64,000 nt of DNA from Gimesia sp. (GTDB lineage Bacteria > Planctomycetota > Planctomycetia > Planctomycetales > Planctomycetaceae). Every line of letters begins with the position of its first letter. The first letter of the stretch is position 1. The notes under the pieces were generated by a model. That model was not told the DNA's origin and did not search any database. It worked only from the letters and a program-made list of their open reading frames with translations. The stretch spans positions 310,001 through 374,000 of the forward strand of contig NZ_JAVJSQ010000015.1 of NCBI RefSeq assembly GCF_040219335.1, written 5' to 3'. Below are positions 34,720-44,889 of this stretch, in pieces. The translations under genes and the position numbers were made by a program.

Positions 34720-35619
34720 ATGCGAGCTGATTGCGAGATGAAGACGGCCGGTTATAATAAGCTGCAAAATGCAACCGGGAATGAAAGCCAAACGAGAATG
34801 TCAGACGTGGTTCCCCCCCCGATTCGTGTGGGGGCGGTCTCTTATCTCAATTCGAAGCCACTGATTCAGGATCTGGAAGATCTCGCGGATAATGCTGAAC
34901 TGATGTTAGATTATCCCAGCCTGCTGGCCGATGATCTGGCAGAGGGGCGAATCGATGTGGGACTGATCCCGTCGATTGAGGTCATTCGCAGTCCCCATTA
35001 TGAAGTGATCTCAAATGCCTGTGTGGCGACTCAGGGGCCGGTGCTGAGTGTGAAAATGTATAGTCGCGTGCCTCTGGGTAAAATCAAGCGGCTGGCACTG
35101 GACATGGGCTCGCGGACGAGTGCGACGCTGGTCAGAATCATGCTGGCGGAACAGTATGGCGTGTATCCGGAAGTGGAGCCGCTGCCGATCGAACAGACCA
35201 TTGAAGCGACAACCGCAGATGCGATCCTGCTGATTGGTGATCGGGCGATTCATACGCCGAGTGCGAAGTTCGCTGCGACCTGGGATCTCGGAGAAGAGTG
35301 GTTGCGCTGGACAGGGCTGCCGTTCGTATTCGCCATGTGGGCCGTCCGTCGAGATCAGGATACCGGATCGCTGGAGACCGCGTTATGTCAGGCACGCGAC
35401 AAGGGTGTTTCGATGTTGGACGAGATCGCCCGGCGGGAAGCACCTGAGCTGGGCATTGACGTGGCGGTGGCGGAAAGCTATCTGAAGAATAATCTGAGTT
35501 TTTATCTGGGATCTGCAGAGCGTTGCGGATTGCAGCTGTTTCAAGAATTAGCCATTAAAACGGGACTTGCTCCCGAGGGGGTTCCTCTTGTCTTCCGAAA
35601 TTGCATCTCTGCTGGATAA
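34720..35619 (+). CDS. mqnA: Chorismate dehydratase of the futalosine menaquinone pathway
   Basis: The protein has the MqnA periplasmic-binding-protein-like fold without a signal peptide: IRVGAVSYLNSKPLIQDLED, DYPSLLADDLAEGRIDVGLIPSIEVIRS, ALDMGSRTSATLVRIML, ADAILLIGDRAI and WTGLPFVFAMWAVR. MqnA removes water from chorismate to make 3-enolpyruvylbenzoate, the entry to the futalosine pathway. The start is uncertain: the ATG at 34720 gives 299 residues, but the ATG at 34798 begins close to the conserved start of the family. Its 3' end overlaps mqnC, so the two are translated together. There is no MqnB here. Confidence 0.93.
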   Translation: MRADCEMKTAGYNKLQNATGNESQTRMSDVVPPPIRVGAVSYLNSKPLIQDLEDLADNAELMLDYPSLLADDLAEGRIDVGLIPSIEVIRSPHYEVISNACVATQGPVLSVKMYSRVPLGKIKRLALDMGSRTSATLVRIMLAEQYGVYPEVEPLPIEQTIEATTADAILLIGDRAIHTPSAKFAATWDLGEEWLRWTGLPFVFAMWAVRRDQDTGSLETALCQARDKGVSMLDEIARREAPELGIDVAVAESYLKNNLSFYLGSAERCGLQLFQELAIKTGLAPEGVPLVFRNCISAG

Positions 35620-36718
35620 AGCAGTCGCCGGCGAACGTCTGAACCGAGAAGAGGGGCTCAAGCTGATGGAGTCTCACGATCTGGTTGCGCTGGGCAAGGC
35701 AGCCAACGAAGTCACGAAGCGACTGCACCCCGAGCCTTACCGGACCTATAACATCGACCGGAATATCAACTATTCGAATTCCTGTACGGCGGTCTGTGAT
35801 TTCTGTGCGTTTTACCGGAATCCGAAGTCGCCGGACGTGTATGTGCTCAAACCCGAGCAGCTGTATCAGAAGATCGAAGAGACCATCGAACTGGGGGGAG
35901 ACCAGATCCTGCTGCAGGGAGGTCTGCACCCAACGTTGAAGCTGGAGTGGTATGAAGACCTGCTCCGCGATCTGCGGGAACGATATCCGACCGTAAACGT
36001 GCACGGCTTCAGCCCACCGGAGTTGCATCACTTCACCAAGGTCAACAAGCTGCCTCTGCGCGAAGTGCTGCAGCGGTTGAAAGATGCTGGTCTGGGTAGT
36101 CTGCCCGGCGGAGGAGGCGAGATCCTCGTAGACCGGGTCCGCAAGGAAATTACCCGCGGGAAAGCGCTGACCGACGAATGGCTGGAAGTGAATCGGGTAT
36201 GGCACGAACTGGGGGGCATCTCGAGTGCCACGATGATGTTCGGCCATATCGAGACACTGGCTGAGCGGATTGAGCACCTGGATCGTCTGCGTGAACTGCA
36301 GGATGAGACGGGCGGCTTTTCGGCATTCATCTGCTGGACACTCCAGCCTGATCATACCGATATGGATTACGTACCACCTGCTGGGGCATTCGAATATCTG
36401 AAGACCCAGGCTGTGAGCCGTCTGTACCTCGATAACTTTAAGAATATCCAGTCTTCCTGGGTGACCCAGGGAGAAAAGACGGGGCAGATGGCACTATTCT
36501 TTGGCGCCAATGATATGGGCAGCCTGATGATTGAAGAGAACGTCGTTTCCCAGGCGGGAACGACTCATCACCTGACAGTTGAGACAATTCGTCGCTGTAT
36601 TACAGAATCGGGATACATTCCCCGCCAGCGGAATGTCTTTTATGAATATATCGATGATCCTGATTCTAATGGTCCTGCAAGGGGTTCTGGTCGCGTTCCT
36701 CTGCCTGTGCTGAACTGA
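35588..36718 (+). CDS. mqnC: Cyclic dehypoxanthinyl futalosine synthase (radical SAM)
   Basis: The radical SAM cluster motif CxxxCxxC is read as SNSCTAVCDFCAFYR about 65 residues in. Typical MqnC segments follow: VLKPEQLYQKIEETIELGGD, LLQGGLHPTLKLEWYEDLL, HGFSPPELHHFTKVNKL, GLGSLPGGGGEILVDRVR, TMMFGHIETLAERIEHL and FFGANDMGSLMIEENVVSQAG. The enzyme cyclises dehypoxanthine futalosine. Start choice: the frame is open from 35567, but TTG at 35588 has AGGGGG six bases upstream and is preferred. The first 32 bases overlap the end of mqnA, so the pair is translationally coupled. Confidence 0.94.
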   Translation: MSSEIASLLDKAVAGERLNREEGLKLMESHDLVALGKAANEVTKRLHPEPYRTYNIDRNINYSNSCTAVCDFCAFYRNPKSPDVYVLKPEQLYQKIEETIELGGDQILLQGGLHPTLKLEWYEDLLRDLRERYPTVNVHGFSPPELHHFTKVNKLPLREVLQRLKDAGLGSLPGGGGEILVDRVRKEITRGKALTDEWLEVNRVWHELGGISSATMMFGHIETLAERIEHLDRLRELQDETGGFSAFICWTLQPDHTDMDYVPPAGAFEYLKTQAVSRLYLDNFKNIQSSWVTQGEKTGQMALFFGANDMGSLMIEENVVSQAGTTHHLTVETIRRCITESGYIPRQRNVFYEYIDDPDSNGPARGSGRVPLPVLN

Positions 36719-36813
36719 GAGAAAATCGGTCAGAGAACCAGCTCAGTGCAGCCGATTCGCCATGATAGGTTATGCTTACTTATATTAATGAGATATCGGT
36801 AAGCCTCTTCAGT

Positions 36814-36841
36814 CTGTCGATTTCCTGTTGAAGATCGACAG
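36814..36841 (+). promoter_or_regulatory. Perfect inverted repeat before the ABC exporter genes
   Basis: CTGTCGAT and ATCGACAG are exact complements around a 12-nt loop that can add a TTC/GAA pair. It ends about 30 nt before the ATPase start. No T-tract follows, so it is more likely an operator or leader hairpin than a terminator. Confidence 0.45.
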
Positions 36842-36872
36842 GTGTATCAGGCAGCAGGAATAATGGACGGAT

Positions 36873-37643
36873 ATGATTCACATCGAGCACCTGAGTAAAA
36901 GTTTCGATGATTTGCGACGTGGCAGCATTGTCGCACTCGATTCAGTGAGCTTCGATGTCCAGGCTGGAGAAATCTTCGGCCTGCTGGGACCCAACGGTGC
37001 AGGCAAGACAACCTGTCTGCGATTGTTGAGCACCGTGCTGCAGCCTACAGCCGGAACCGCGACGGTGGCCGGTTATGATGTGCGAACGCATCCCCAGGAA
37101 GTCCGCTCCCATATCGGCTTCATGTCAGGCAATACGGGGATCTATGACCGGATGACGGCCTGGGAGATGGTCGAATACTTCGGGCGCCTGTACGGGATTG
37201 AAGAAGGCCCCCTGCAGGAGCGGCTGGAGTGGATCTTTACCACGCTGCAGATGCAGGACATTCGGGACATGCTGGGCTCGAAGATGTCCACGGGGATGAA
37301 GCAGAAAGTTTCAATCGCCCGTACGATCGTGCACGATCCACCTGTGTTAATCTTTGACGAGCCGACTTCAGGCCTGGATGTGCTGGTAGCACGAGCGGTT
37401 CTGAAGACGGTGGAAGCATTGCGCGAAGAAGGTAAATGCATCATCTTTTCGACACACATCATGCGGGAAGTGGAGAAGCTCTGCGATCGGGTGGCGGTGA
37501 TTTATAAAGGCACCATCCTGGCAATCGGCAGTATTCCGGAACTCGAGGAACAATATCACGAATCGGATATGGAAGAACTGTTTTTCCATCTCATTCAGAA
37601 GCATGAAGATGAGCTGGCGATGAAGGCGCAGACAGACCAATGA
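36873..37643 (+). CDS. ABC transporter ATP-binding protein (NatA type)
   Basis: The 256-residue ATPase has Walker [17 protein letters not shown], the signature in the variant form [15 protein letters not shown] seen in NatA-like export ATPases, Walker [13 protein letters not shown] and the H-loop [15 protein letters not shown]. It should power export by the permease encoded directly downstream; the genes overlap by four bases (ATGA). NatAB-type systems export sodium or other small substrates, but the substrate cannot be read from sequence. A perfect inverted repeat lies just upstream and could control the unit. Confidence 0.92.
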   Translation: MIHIEHLSKSFDDLRRGSIVALDSVSFDVQAGEIFGLLGPNGAGKTTCLRLLSTVLQPTAGTATVAGYDVRTHPQEVRSHIGFMSGNTGIYDRMTAWEMVEYFGRLYGIEEGPLQERLEWIFTTLQMQDIRDMLGSKMSTGMKQKVSIARTIVHDPPVLIFDEPTSGLDVLVARAVLKTVEALREEGKCIIFSTHIMREVEKLCDRVAVIYKGTILAIGSIPELEEQYHESDMEELFFHLIQKHEDELAMKAQTDQ

Positions 37644-40171
37644 TACAGTGGAAGAATATCAAGCTCATTTTGATGCGTGAATTACGCGACCAGCTCCGTG
37701 ATCGGCGGACGCTGTTCATGGTCGCCATTCTCCCACTGCTGCTCTATCCGGCGATGGGCATCGGAATGGTGCAGATGACTGTGATGTTTTCGGAGCAGCC
37801 GCGGAATGTCGTGCTGCTCGGGGCGAAGGATCTGCCTCAGCATCCACAGTTGCTGGAAGGAGATCGATTCGTCTCCAACTGGTTTATGAATCCCGCCGAT
37901 GCGGAAAAATTGCGGGTGATTACCGATGTACCGGTTTCTGAAGATGACCTGTCCGACATTGATAGCGAAGAGCGGGAAAAACTGCTGGAGCAGGCCCATA
38001 AACTGGAAGTGGATCTGAAACTGCATCAGCAACTTCTGGATGCCTGGGATCAGTTGCAGGTTCGACTGAGTCAAATACAGACGAAGTTAGCTCAACACCC
38101 GAAGCAGCATCAGAAAGAAACGACTGAGGACGGCCCTCAGTCAGAAGAAAAGCAGCAACTGGTTCAAGAGCAGAAAAAACTTGGTACTGAGAAGATCGAG
38201 CTGGCTGAACAGATTACCCAGAGTAATGCACGTCTGAGTAAGCAGTTTGCTGAGAGTCAGATTCAAGTTTTGATTCTGTTTCCCCCGAATCTCTCCAAAG
38301 AGCTGGAACTGGTCAGTCAAAAACTGGCCCGACATGAGCCGATCGATTTTGATCCGGCCGTCTCCCTGCGTCCACTGGTACTGGAAAATACTGCGGATGA
38401 AAAATCGCGGCTGGCATTCACTCGTGTTCAGGAAGCTCTGGATGCCTGGGAGAATGCGATTCTGCGAGACCGATTGAGCCGTGCCCGGTTACCGGAAAAT
38501 CTGCCGAATCCGATCAATCCGGATGTGATCGACCTGGCACAGGATGATCAGCTGGCTGCAAACCTGTGGAGCAAGCTGTTTCCGGCGTTGCTGATCATCA
38601 TGGCAGCGACGGGTGCTTTTTACCCGGCGATCGACCTGGGGGCCGGTGAAAAAGAGCGGGGTACGATGGAGACGCTGCTGATTTCACCCGCGCGTCGCAC
38701 AGAAATCGTGCTTGGTAAATTCCTGACAGTGATGATCTTCAGTGTTTCGACGGCGCTGTTGAACCTGGCGAGTATGGGTTTCACCGGCAAACATATGGTG
38801 AATGTGGCAGGCAGTGGCGCGTTGTCGAAAATCGGTGATCTGTCGTTTCCTTCTGCTTCTGCACTATTCTGGATTGTGATTCTACTGATTCCGCTTTCGG
38901 CGTTATTCAGCGCCCTGTGTCTGTCACTGGCGACCTTTGCCCGCAGTAGTAAAGAGGGACAGTATTACTTAACACCACTATTGATGGTGACGCTGGGATT
39001 GACCGTATTCTGTCTGTCACCTGCTGTGGAGATCAATGCGTTTTACAGTATGATGCCGATCGTCGGGGTGGCTTTGCTGTTGAAAGGAATGCTGCTGTCT
39101 GCGGTGAATGCGGGTACCTTATATGTGTATGCGATTCCGGTGCTGGTATCGAGTATCGGTTACAGTCTGCTGGCACTCTGGTGGGCCATCGATCAGTTTC
39201 AGCGGGAAGACGTATTGTTCCGGGAGGCGGAACGGTTCGAGCTGGGATTGTGGCTTAAGCACCTGATGCGGACCAAAGACGCCTTGCCCAGTTTTGCGGA
39301 GGCCGGCTTCTGTTTCGTGATCATCATGTTACTGCAGTTTGCCGTGATGAATACGATGCGGGATGCGATTCTGACCGCGCCTGAATCGATGCGGGCAGTA
39401 CGGAGCATGCAGTTGCTGATGATCCAGCAGCTGGCGATCATTGCGACACCAGCGTTGATCATGGGGATCATGCTGACGACCAGCGTGCGGAAGACGTTTC
39501 GTCTCTTTTTGCCCAGCTGGGGTTTCTGGGGCGTAGGACTTTTGTTGCCCTTCATGCTGCATCCGTTGTCGCTGGAACTGTCGGCGAGTCTGCAGTGGTT
39601 CTTTCCAAAATTGCCACCCGGTGCGGCGGCGATTATCAAAGAAATGTCTGATCCCAATCAGTCTTTGTGGTTTATTCTGCTGGCATTTGCAATCGCACCG
39701 GGGATTTGTGAGGAAATCGCATTCCGTGGATTTATGCTGAGCGGGTTTGGCCGCCGGGGCCGCGTCTGGCTGGCTGTGATTCTCTCGAGTGTGACGTTTG
39801 GTGTGATGCACCAGATTCCACAACAGGTATTTAATGCGACCCTGATGGGGCTGGCTCTGGGGCTGGTCGCGGTTCACAGTCGCAGTCTGTTTCCCGGGAT
39901 CGCGTTCCATATGATTTATAATTCGCTGTCGGTATTTCGCGAACGGATCCCGGAAAAATGGGAACCGACACACGGTCTGCAGTATTTTGTCAGTATGCAG
40001 CCTGAGGGCTTAAGGTATTCCTGGCCGCTGCTGGTCCTGTGTGCTGTGGTCGCATTTCTGCTGCTGCGGTGGACGATTCTGCAGTCCCGCCCGGCCGTCG
40101 ATCCGAATAGCTCTTCCACGGATTCTCTGACGTCTCCGACCTTCAACCGTCGACTGACGGATACCAAATAG
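37640..40171 (+). CDS. ABC-2 type permease (NatB-like) fused to a CPBP intramembrane protease
   Basis: An N-terminal membrane helix ([21 protein letters not shown]) is followed by a large extracytoplasmic region (residues about 45-310) with a Gln/Glu-rich coiled coil near 110-190. The ABC-2 membrane domain comes next ([29 protein letters not shown], then several helices). From about residue 660 the sequence is a CPBP (CAAX protease/bacteriocin-processing) domain with EEIAFRGF (Glu690, Glu691, Arg695), a histidine in [12 protein letters not shown] and [10 protein letters not shown]. The protease residues look intact. The protein thus joins an exporter membrane domain to an intramembrane protease. 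It probably works with the ATPase encoded immediately upstream. Confidence 0.88.
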   Translation: MIQWKNIKLILMRELRDQLRDRRTLFMVAILPLLLYPAMGIGMVQMTVMFSEQPRNVVLLGAKDLPQHPQLLEGDRFVSNWFMNPADAEKLRVITDVPVSEDDLSDIDSEEREKLLEQAHKLEVDLKLHQQLLDAWDQLQVRLSQIQTKLAQHPKQHQKETTEDGPQSEEKQQLVQEQKKLGTEKIELAEQITQSNARLSKQFAESQIQVLILFPPNLSKELELVSQKLARHEPIDFDPAVSLRPLVLENTADEKSRLAFTRVQEALDAWENAILRDRLSRARLPENLPNPINPDVIDLAQDDQLAANLWSKLFPALLIIMAATGAFYPAIDLGAGEKERGTMETLLISPARRTEIVLGKFLTVMIFSVSTALLNLASMGFTGKHMVNVAGSGALSKIGDLSFPSASALFWIVILLIPLSALFSALCLSLATFARSSKEGQYYLTPLLMVTLGLTVFCLSPAVEINAFYSMMPIVGVALLLKGMLLSAVNAGTLYVYAIPVLVSSIGYSLLALWWAIDQFQREDVLFREAERFELGLWLKHLMRTKDALPSFAEAGFCFVIIMLLQFAVMNTMRDAILTAPESMRAVRSMQLLMIQQLAIIATPALIMGIMLTTSVRKTFRLFLPSWGFWGVGLLLPFMLHPLSLELSASLQWFFPKLPPGAAAIIKEMSDPNQSLWFILLAFAIAPGICEEIAFRGFMLSGFGRRGRVWLAVILSSVTFGVMHQIPQQVFNATLMGLALGLVAVHSRSLFPGIAFHMIYNSLSVFRERIPEKWEPTHGLQYFVSMQPEGLRYSWPLLVLCAVVAFLLLRWTILQSRPAVDPNSSSTDSLTSPTFNRRLTDTK

Positions 40172-40191
40172 GTATCGGGCTGATATAATGG

Positions 40192-41469
40192 GTGACGTCA
40201 CTGTTATCCCCCGCTGATCTTTGTTTTGAAAAACACAGTCTCTTGGAACGTCAGATCTATCAAGCACGTTGGGTGTTCCCCGTAGCGGGACCACCGCTGC
40301 CAGATGCTATCGTCGAGATCGAAGGGACCCGCATTGCGGCCGTCTATGCAGGCTCACATCCTCAAGCGATCGATCTGGGCAATGTGGCTCTGATTCCGGG
40401 GCTGGTGAACGCCCACACGCATCTGGAATTCAGTCAACTGCGTGCCCCACTTGAACCAGCTTCCCCGTTCACCGACTGGATTCGGGCGATCATGAAGTCC
40501 CGATTTGAGACCGCGCAACCGGTCACGGAACGGATTCAGCTGGGTATCGCCGAGTGCCTGTCGTCGGGAACGACTCTAGTGGGTGAAATTGCGACAAGCG
40601 TCGAGAGTCTGCGATTGTTTAATACGGAGTCCCAGGTTCCCCGGGCAGTCGTATTCCGGGAATGCCTGGGGTTTACTCCCGATCGTATCGCGGGGCAGGA
40701 GCAGGTTGCCGATGAGTTTCTGGCGGAACCCCTCGCACCAGCGGCAGTCGAGCGGTTATGCCCGGGCTTGAGTCCGCATGCCCCGTACAGTGTTCATCCC
40801 GATTTATATCTGAATCTGGTGCAGCAGGCCCGGGATCAGGGAGTGCCTGCCGCTGTTCATCTGGGGGAGACGGCGGCGGAATATGATCTGCTGGAACGCA
40901 AATCAGGCGCATTTGTTGACCTGCTGAGTGAGCTCGGGCTGTGGGATCCCGAGATTTTGAAAGACGGGATGCGGATGACCGATTACCTGGCTCCATTGGC
41001 AGAATTACCGGCTGCTCTGGCGGTACACGGTAATTATTTTGGCCCAACCGAGTGGGAATTTCTGAGGGGAGCACCGTCGATTTCGGTGGTTTATTGTCCT
41101 CGTACGCATCACTATTTCGGGCATCCTGAGCACCCGTGGCTGTCGATGATCGGGCAGGGCATCAATGTTGCGCTGGGGACGGACAGCCGGGCTTCAAACC
41201 CGGATTTGAGTCTCTGGAGAGAGCTGCAGTTCGTGCGCGAAAATTATCCGCAGGTGGCGACGGCACTCATTCTGGAATGTGGTACGCTCGCCGGAGCCCG
41301 TGCTTTGGGGTATTCCGACGATACAGGTTCGCTGGAGGCAGGAAAAGCAGCAGATCTGGCCCTGATCCAACTACCTGACGATTTTGACGGGGGAACGGAT
41401 ACTGATCTTTTGTTAGATTCCCGTTCTTATGTGGCCCGGGTCATGCTGAATGGGCAGTGGATCAATTGA
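40192..41469 (+). CDS. Amidohydrolase, probable aminofutalosine deaminase
   Basis: The 425-residue protein belongs to the metal-dependent amidohydrolases of the TrzN/MtaD branch. The metal-binding HxH is in VNAHTHLEFSQL. Later metal and catalytic positions are LSPHAPYSVHPDLY, AAVHLGETAAEYDLLE, LAVHGNYFG and the aspartate in VALGTDSRASNPDLSLW. This branch includes S-adenosylhomocysteine, methylthioadenosine and aminofutalosine deaminases. Because mqnA and mqnC lie just upstream on the same strand, aminofutalosine deaminase (the step from aminofutalosine to futalosine) is the best inference. The frame opens at GTG 40192; a TTG at 40243 is also possible. The ABC exporter genes lie between it and mqnC. 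Confidence 0.75.
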   Translation: MTSLLSPADLCFEKHSLLERQIYQARWVFPVAGPPLPDAIVEIEGTRIAAVYAGSHPQAIDLGNVALIPGLVNAHTHLEFSQLRAPLEPASPFTDWIRAIMKSRFETAQPVTERIQLGIAECLSSGTTLVGEIATSVESLRLFNTESQVPRAVVFRECLGFTPDRIAGQEQVADEFLAEPLAPAAVERLCPGLSPHAPYSVHPDLYLNLVQQARDQGVPAAVHLGETAAEYDLLERKSGAFVDLLSELGLWDPEILKDGMRMTDYLAPLAELPAALAVHGNYFGPTEWEFLRGAPSISVVYCPRTHHYFGHPEHPWLSMIGQGINVALGTDSRASNPDLSLWRELQFVRENYPQVATALILECGTLAGARALGYSDDTGSLEAGKAADLALIQLPDDFDGGTDTDLLLDSRSYVARVMLNGQWIN

Positions 41470-41632
41470 TTTCAACTGAAATCACGTTACCCTATAATGT
41501 CTATCTTAACGCAGGTCGCGCATAGCACTACTTTTCAGCTGTTTCGTCATTGCGAAGTGATTCAAAAAAAACGGGCAGGCGGCTCTGTTTTGCCTCTGGT
41601 TGGCACAACGGTCTTTGTTGGGGAACTGAATA

Positions 41633-43540
41633 ATGGAAGAAATCATGTCGATTGAATTTGGTCAGGCTGTACCCCAGCAATACTGGTCACTCTCTGATGA
41701 AGAGTTTCTGCCCGCAGTCGGCTGGGCATCGAAACCGCGCGGCGACCTGATGAAAGGGGCTCAAGCCGGCGACCTGGAACGGTTCGGGCAGGGTTTGACG
41801 GCTGGGTTGAAAGCAATTACCAAGCAGAAAAAGCAGACCAAACACAGCTTGGAGATGATGTGGTCCGTACTCTGGTCGGCAGAGAAGGTTGAAGACACTG
41901 GCCGCACTGCAGATCTGATTCATCTGGTGGAGTCTGCGAGCGCGGTGCCCGCCAAGAGCAAAAAGGCATCCAAAGCGGGCAAAAAGAAAAAAGCCCCAGA
42001 TCTGAGTTGGGACGAAATCAGTCGCCTGTTGTATGGCTGGCTGGAACAGGCAACGCTTTCAGAGCCGATGCAGCCCTTCGAGTTATTGCTCCTGATGGAA
42101 CTGCTGGAGAATGTCGGCTATCGCCTGGCACCCGCGACTCTGATCAGCACATGGCGCGCCTGCCTGTGTGCCGCAGTGGCACATTGTTTCAAACTGGAAG
42201 AGACAGATTTCTCCGAAACCCCGGATGACCAGATTCTGCTCGTCTCCGGTGAAGTACCCTGGCGGGCCAGCTTTCTGTTTGCAGGAGTCGCAGGAGCCAA
42301 GAACCTGAGGCAGTTAGGCCAGCAGAACCTGCGGGACGGTTTCTTTGAGCGGACGGATACCGATGGCACTCCCCATGCGGATATGCTTTCACGGATCGAC
42401 TTCTGGCTGGCAACGATGACGCGTTCTCTGTTTATCGGCCAGGTCTGGAAAAAACGACTCTGGGAAAAGGAAGCACAGGAACGGTTTCAACTCACGCTTC
42501 AGGTGCTGGTGGCGACCAGTAATGCCTCCGGAAAACTGGCTTTGTGTCCGATCCATGAAATTGGTCACACCGAATTACTCAGTCTGGCCGCTTATTTTTC
42601 TGGTCTGTCGAACCGGAGTGCTGAGCGGATGTATCTGAAGGCATTAAATTCCGGGAAGAAAAAACGGTCGCAGTTCTTTATTCAAACTGACGATTACGCT
42701 GCGAATCAGTCAGACTGGTCTGCGCTGGCCGTGATGCGAAATTACTGGTCTGACTCATCAAATCTTTTGATGGTGACCTGGAATGGTGATCTGCCGGCAG
42801 TCAGTCTTACCGCACTGGGTAAACAGTTGCTGGAAGGACGGTGGGAGTTCTCTCTGACGGTGGACGGCACCGAAATCAGTGGGGATGGAGAATGGAGCGC
42901 TGTCTGCTGGAATTCAGATGAAGATGCTGATTACCTCGAGCTGCAGATGGACCTGGACGGCGGTTATACACTGGATCGTCAGATTCTGTTACCTCGCAAT
43001 CAGCATTTTGTCTTTCTGTCAGACATCGTGAATGGTAGTAAAGCGGCACGGTTGGAATACCGTTCCCTGTTGCCGATGGTCTCCGGTTTTACCGGTGTCG
43101 TGGATGAAGATACGCATGAACTTTCGCTGAAGACCAAAGGACTCGCGGCCCGCGTCTTTCCGCTGGGGCTACCTCAGGATCGGGATTTCTTCTACCCGGG
43201 TAGCCTGAGTCTGAATGAGCGGGGACAGATTGAACTGCATCAGGTAGCAGCGGAATCGACAGCCCTGTATGTCCCTCTCGTTATCGACTGGGAACCGGAT
43301 CTGAAACGTAAGCCAGCTGACTGGCAGAGTCTGACGATCAGTGAAGCGGGAAAGATTTCTCCCCGCGATGTGGCGTCCGGCCATCGGTTGCGGATCGGCA
43401 AACATCAGCTGCTGGTCTATCGCAGCCTGAAGAAGGGTGAGGTAGCCCGGGCCGTACTGGGACATCATACCAGTTACGAATCAGTGATCGGACGTTTTGA
43501 TTCTGATGGAGAGCTGACGCCACTGCTCTTCGTGGAATAA
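41633..43540 (+). CDS. Unrecognised 635-residue protein
   Basis: I do not recognise a family. The first 300 residues are mostly helical with a basic Lys/Ala/Ser-rich linker at about 100-120 (KSKKASKAGKKKKAPD). The second half is predicted beta-rich, with ANQSDWSALAVMRNYWSDSSNLLMVTW and LDRQILLPRNQHFVFLSDIV, reminiscent of the beta-sheet domain of heparinase II/III-type lyases, but no catalytic motif can be assigned. There is no signal peptide and no membrane segment. Two in-frame ATGs (41633 and 41645) are possible; GGAAG stands before the second. It is followed after about 140 bp by another unrecognised gene, and the two may be co-transcribed. Confidence 0.7.
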   Translation: MEEIMSIEFGQAVPQQYWSLSDEEFLPAVGWASKPRGDLMKGAQAGDLERFGQGLTAGLKAITKQKKQTKHSLEMMWSVLWSAEKVEDTGRTADLIHLVESASAVPAKSKKASKAGKKKKAPDLSWDEISRLLYGWLEQATLSEPMQPFELLLLMELLENVGYRLAPATLISTWRACLCAAVAHCFKLEETDFSETPDDQILLVSGEVPWRASFLFAGVAGAKNLRQLGQQNLRDGFFERTDTDGTPHADMLSRIDFWLATMTRSLFIGQVWKKRLWEKEAQERFQLTLQVLVATSNASGKLALCPIHEIGHTELLSLAAYFSGLSNRSAERMYLKALNSGKKKRSQFFIQTDDYAANQSDWSALAVMRNYWSDSSNLLMVTWNGDLPAVSLTALGKQLLEGRWEFSLTVDGTEISGDGEWSAVCWNSDEDADYLELQMDLDGGYTLDRQILLPRNQHFVFLSDIVNGSKAARLEYRSLLPMVSGFTGVVDEDTHELSLKTKGLAARVFPLGLPQDRDFFYPGSLSLNERGQIELHQVAAESTALYVPLVIDWEPDLKRKPADWQSLTISEAGKISPRDVASGHRLRIGKHQLLVYRSLKKGEVARAVLGHHTSYESVIGRFDSDGELTPLLFVE

Positions 43541-43684
43541 TGGGCCTCTGAAATGGCCTGAATCCATGCTTTCTGGATCGACAGGGTACTCAGACGGGCT
43601 GGGAACTCTTACAATGGATAGCTTATCGTGCCGTTTTCGGCGTAGATCAGTGAAACTGAAGCGATCAGGATCAAGCGAGGAATC

Positions 43685-44866
43685 ATGTCAGAAGATGTTT
43701 TTGCCGCACTGGAAGAGTCACAGCAACAATCTCCGGAATCCGTCCTGGAGCGGCTGATTGAAACATTGACCGCTCAGAAAAACTATCATCGTCTGTTTGA
43801 TGCGTTACTGATGCAACAGAAACACGCGATGGGGCTGGAAGTGCTACAGCCCACAACCTTCGATAATGTTCCCGATGAACGTAAGAAAGAGTTCGAAGAA
43901 GCCTACATCGAGGCGGCCCGTAAAGTCGGCAGTCTGTTTCTGGACGAGAAAATGTATTCCGATGCCTGGCTTTATTTCCAGACAATTCAGGAACCGGAAC
44001 AGGTAACAGAGGCACTCAGCAAGATCAACCCCCGAACGGTACCCGAAGACAAGGTTGAAGGACTGATTCAGGTTTGTGCGTATGAAGGAGCGAATCCGGA
44101 GAAAGGATTCGAGATCATGCTGCAGTCGAACGGGATCTGTAATACGATTACGGTCTTCGACCAGATGAATGCCCAACTCAAGCCAGAGAGCCGGAAAAAA
44201 ATCGCGCAGCTGCTGGTTGATCAACTTTATACCGATCTCGTCCAATCATTACAGTATCATGTGCAGCAGAAGATGCCGATTGCGCCACCCGCTGATAATC
44301 TGCGCGAGTTAATGGCCGGCCGGGACTGGATGTTCGAAGGGGGCAGTTACCATATTGACGTCTCCCACCTCAATTCCGTGGTCCGGTTTGCACGGCTCCT
44401 GCCGGAAGACGATCCGCACCTGGCGAAAGTGATCGAGTTGTGTGAATACGGTTCGCGACTGGATCAGCAGTTTCAGTATCCGGGTGAAGCGCCGTTTGAA
44501 GATTTTTATCCTGCTCACCTGCATTTCTTCAAGGCACTGGTGGGGGAAGAAAACGACCGGAACCTGGCCATTGGTTATTTCGAGAAGAAGCTCGAAATGG
44601 AACCGGATGAAGATGACAAGCAGATGATTGCCTATGTGCTCATCGATTTGTTGACGCGACTGAATATGAATGAGCGGGCCATCGAACTGGCAGAAACGTA
44701 TCTCAGCCAGTTTGAAGATCCGAATACGTTCTCTTTCACCAGTCTGTGCCGCCAGACAAATCACCTGGATGTCCTGCAGAAAGTTGCGCGAGGCAAGGGG
44801 GATCTGGTGACCTTCGCGGGGGCACTACTGGACGCTCAGAACAAACCGCAGCCTCAGGAATCCTGA
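43685..44866 (+). CDS. Unrecognised 393-residue helical protein (TPR-like)
   Basis: No named family recognised. The protein is acidic and almost entirely helical. Repeats of helix pairs resemble TPR or Sel1-like folds, for example LFLDEKMYSDAWLYFQTIQEPEQ and YVLIDLLTRLNMNERAIELAETYLSQF near the end. There is no signal peptide or membrane segment, so it should be cytoplasmic. GAGGA precedes the ATG. It lies between the 635-residue gene and a methyltransferase gene, all on the plus strand with 23 bp before the latter, so it is probably in one transcription unit with the methyltransferase. Confidence 0.7.
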   Translation: MSEDVFAALEESQQQSPESVLERLIETLTAQKNYHRLFDALLMQQKHAMGLEVLQPTTFDNVPDERKKEFEEAYIEAARKVGSLFLDEKMYSDAWLYFQTIQEPEQVTEALSKINPRTVPEDKVEGLIQVCAYEGANPEKGFEIMLQSNGICNTITVFDQMNAQLKPESRKKIAQLLVDQLYTDLVQSLQYHVQQKMPIAPPADNLRELMAGRDWMFEGGSYHIDVSHLNSVVRFARLLPEDDPHLAKVIELCEYGSRLDQQFQYPGEAPFEDFYPAHLHFFKALVGEENDRNLAIGYFEKKLEMEPDEDDKQMIAYVLIDLLTRLNMNERAIELAETYLSQFEDPNTFSFTSLCRQTNHLDVLQKVARGKGDLVTFAGALLDAQNKPQPQES

Positions 44867-44889
44867 TCCCTGTTTGAAGAGAACAGTCT

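Noticed and set aside
35555..36355. Minus-strand open frame of 266 codons opposite mqnC
   Set aside because: Antisense shadow of a radical SAM gene with intact cysteines.
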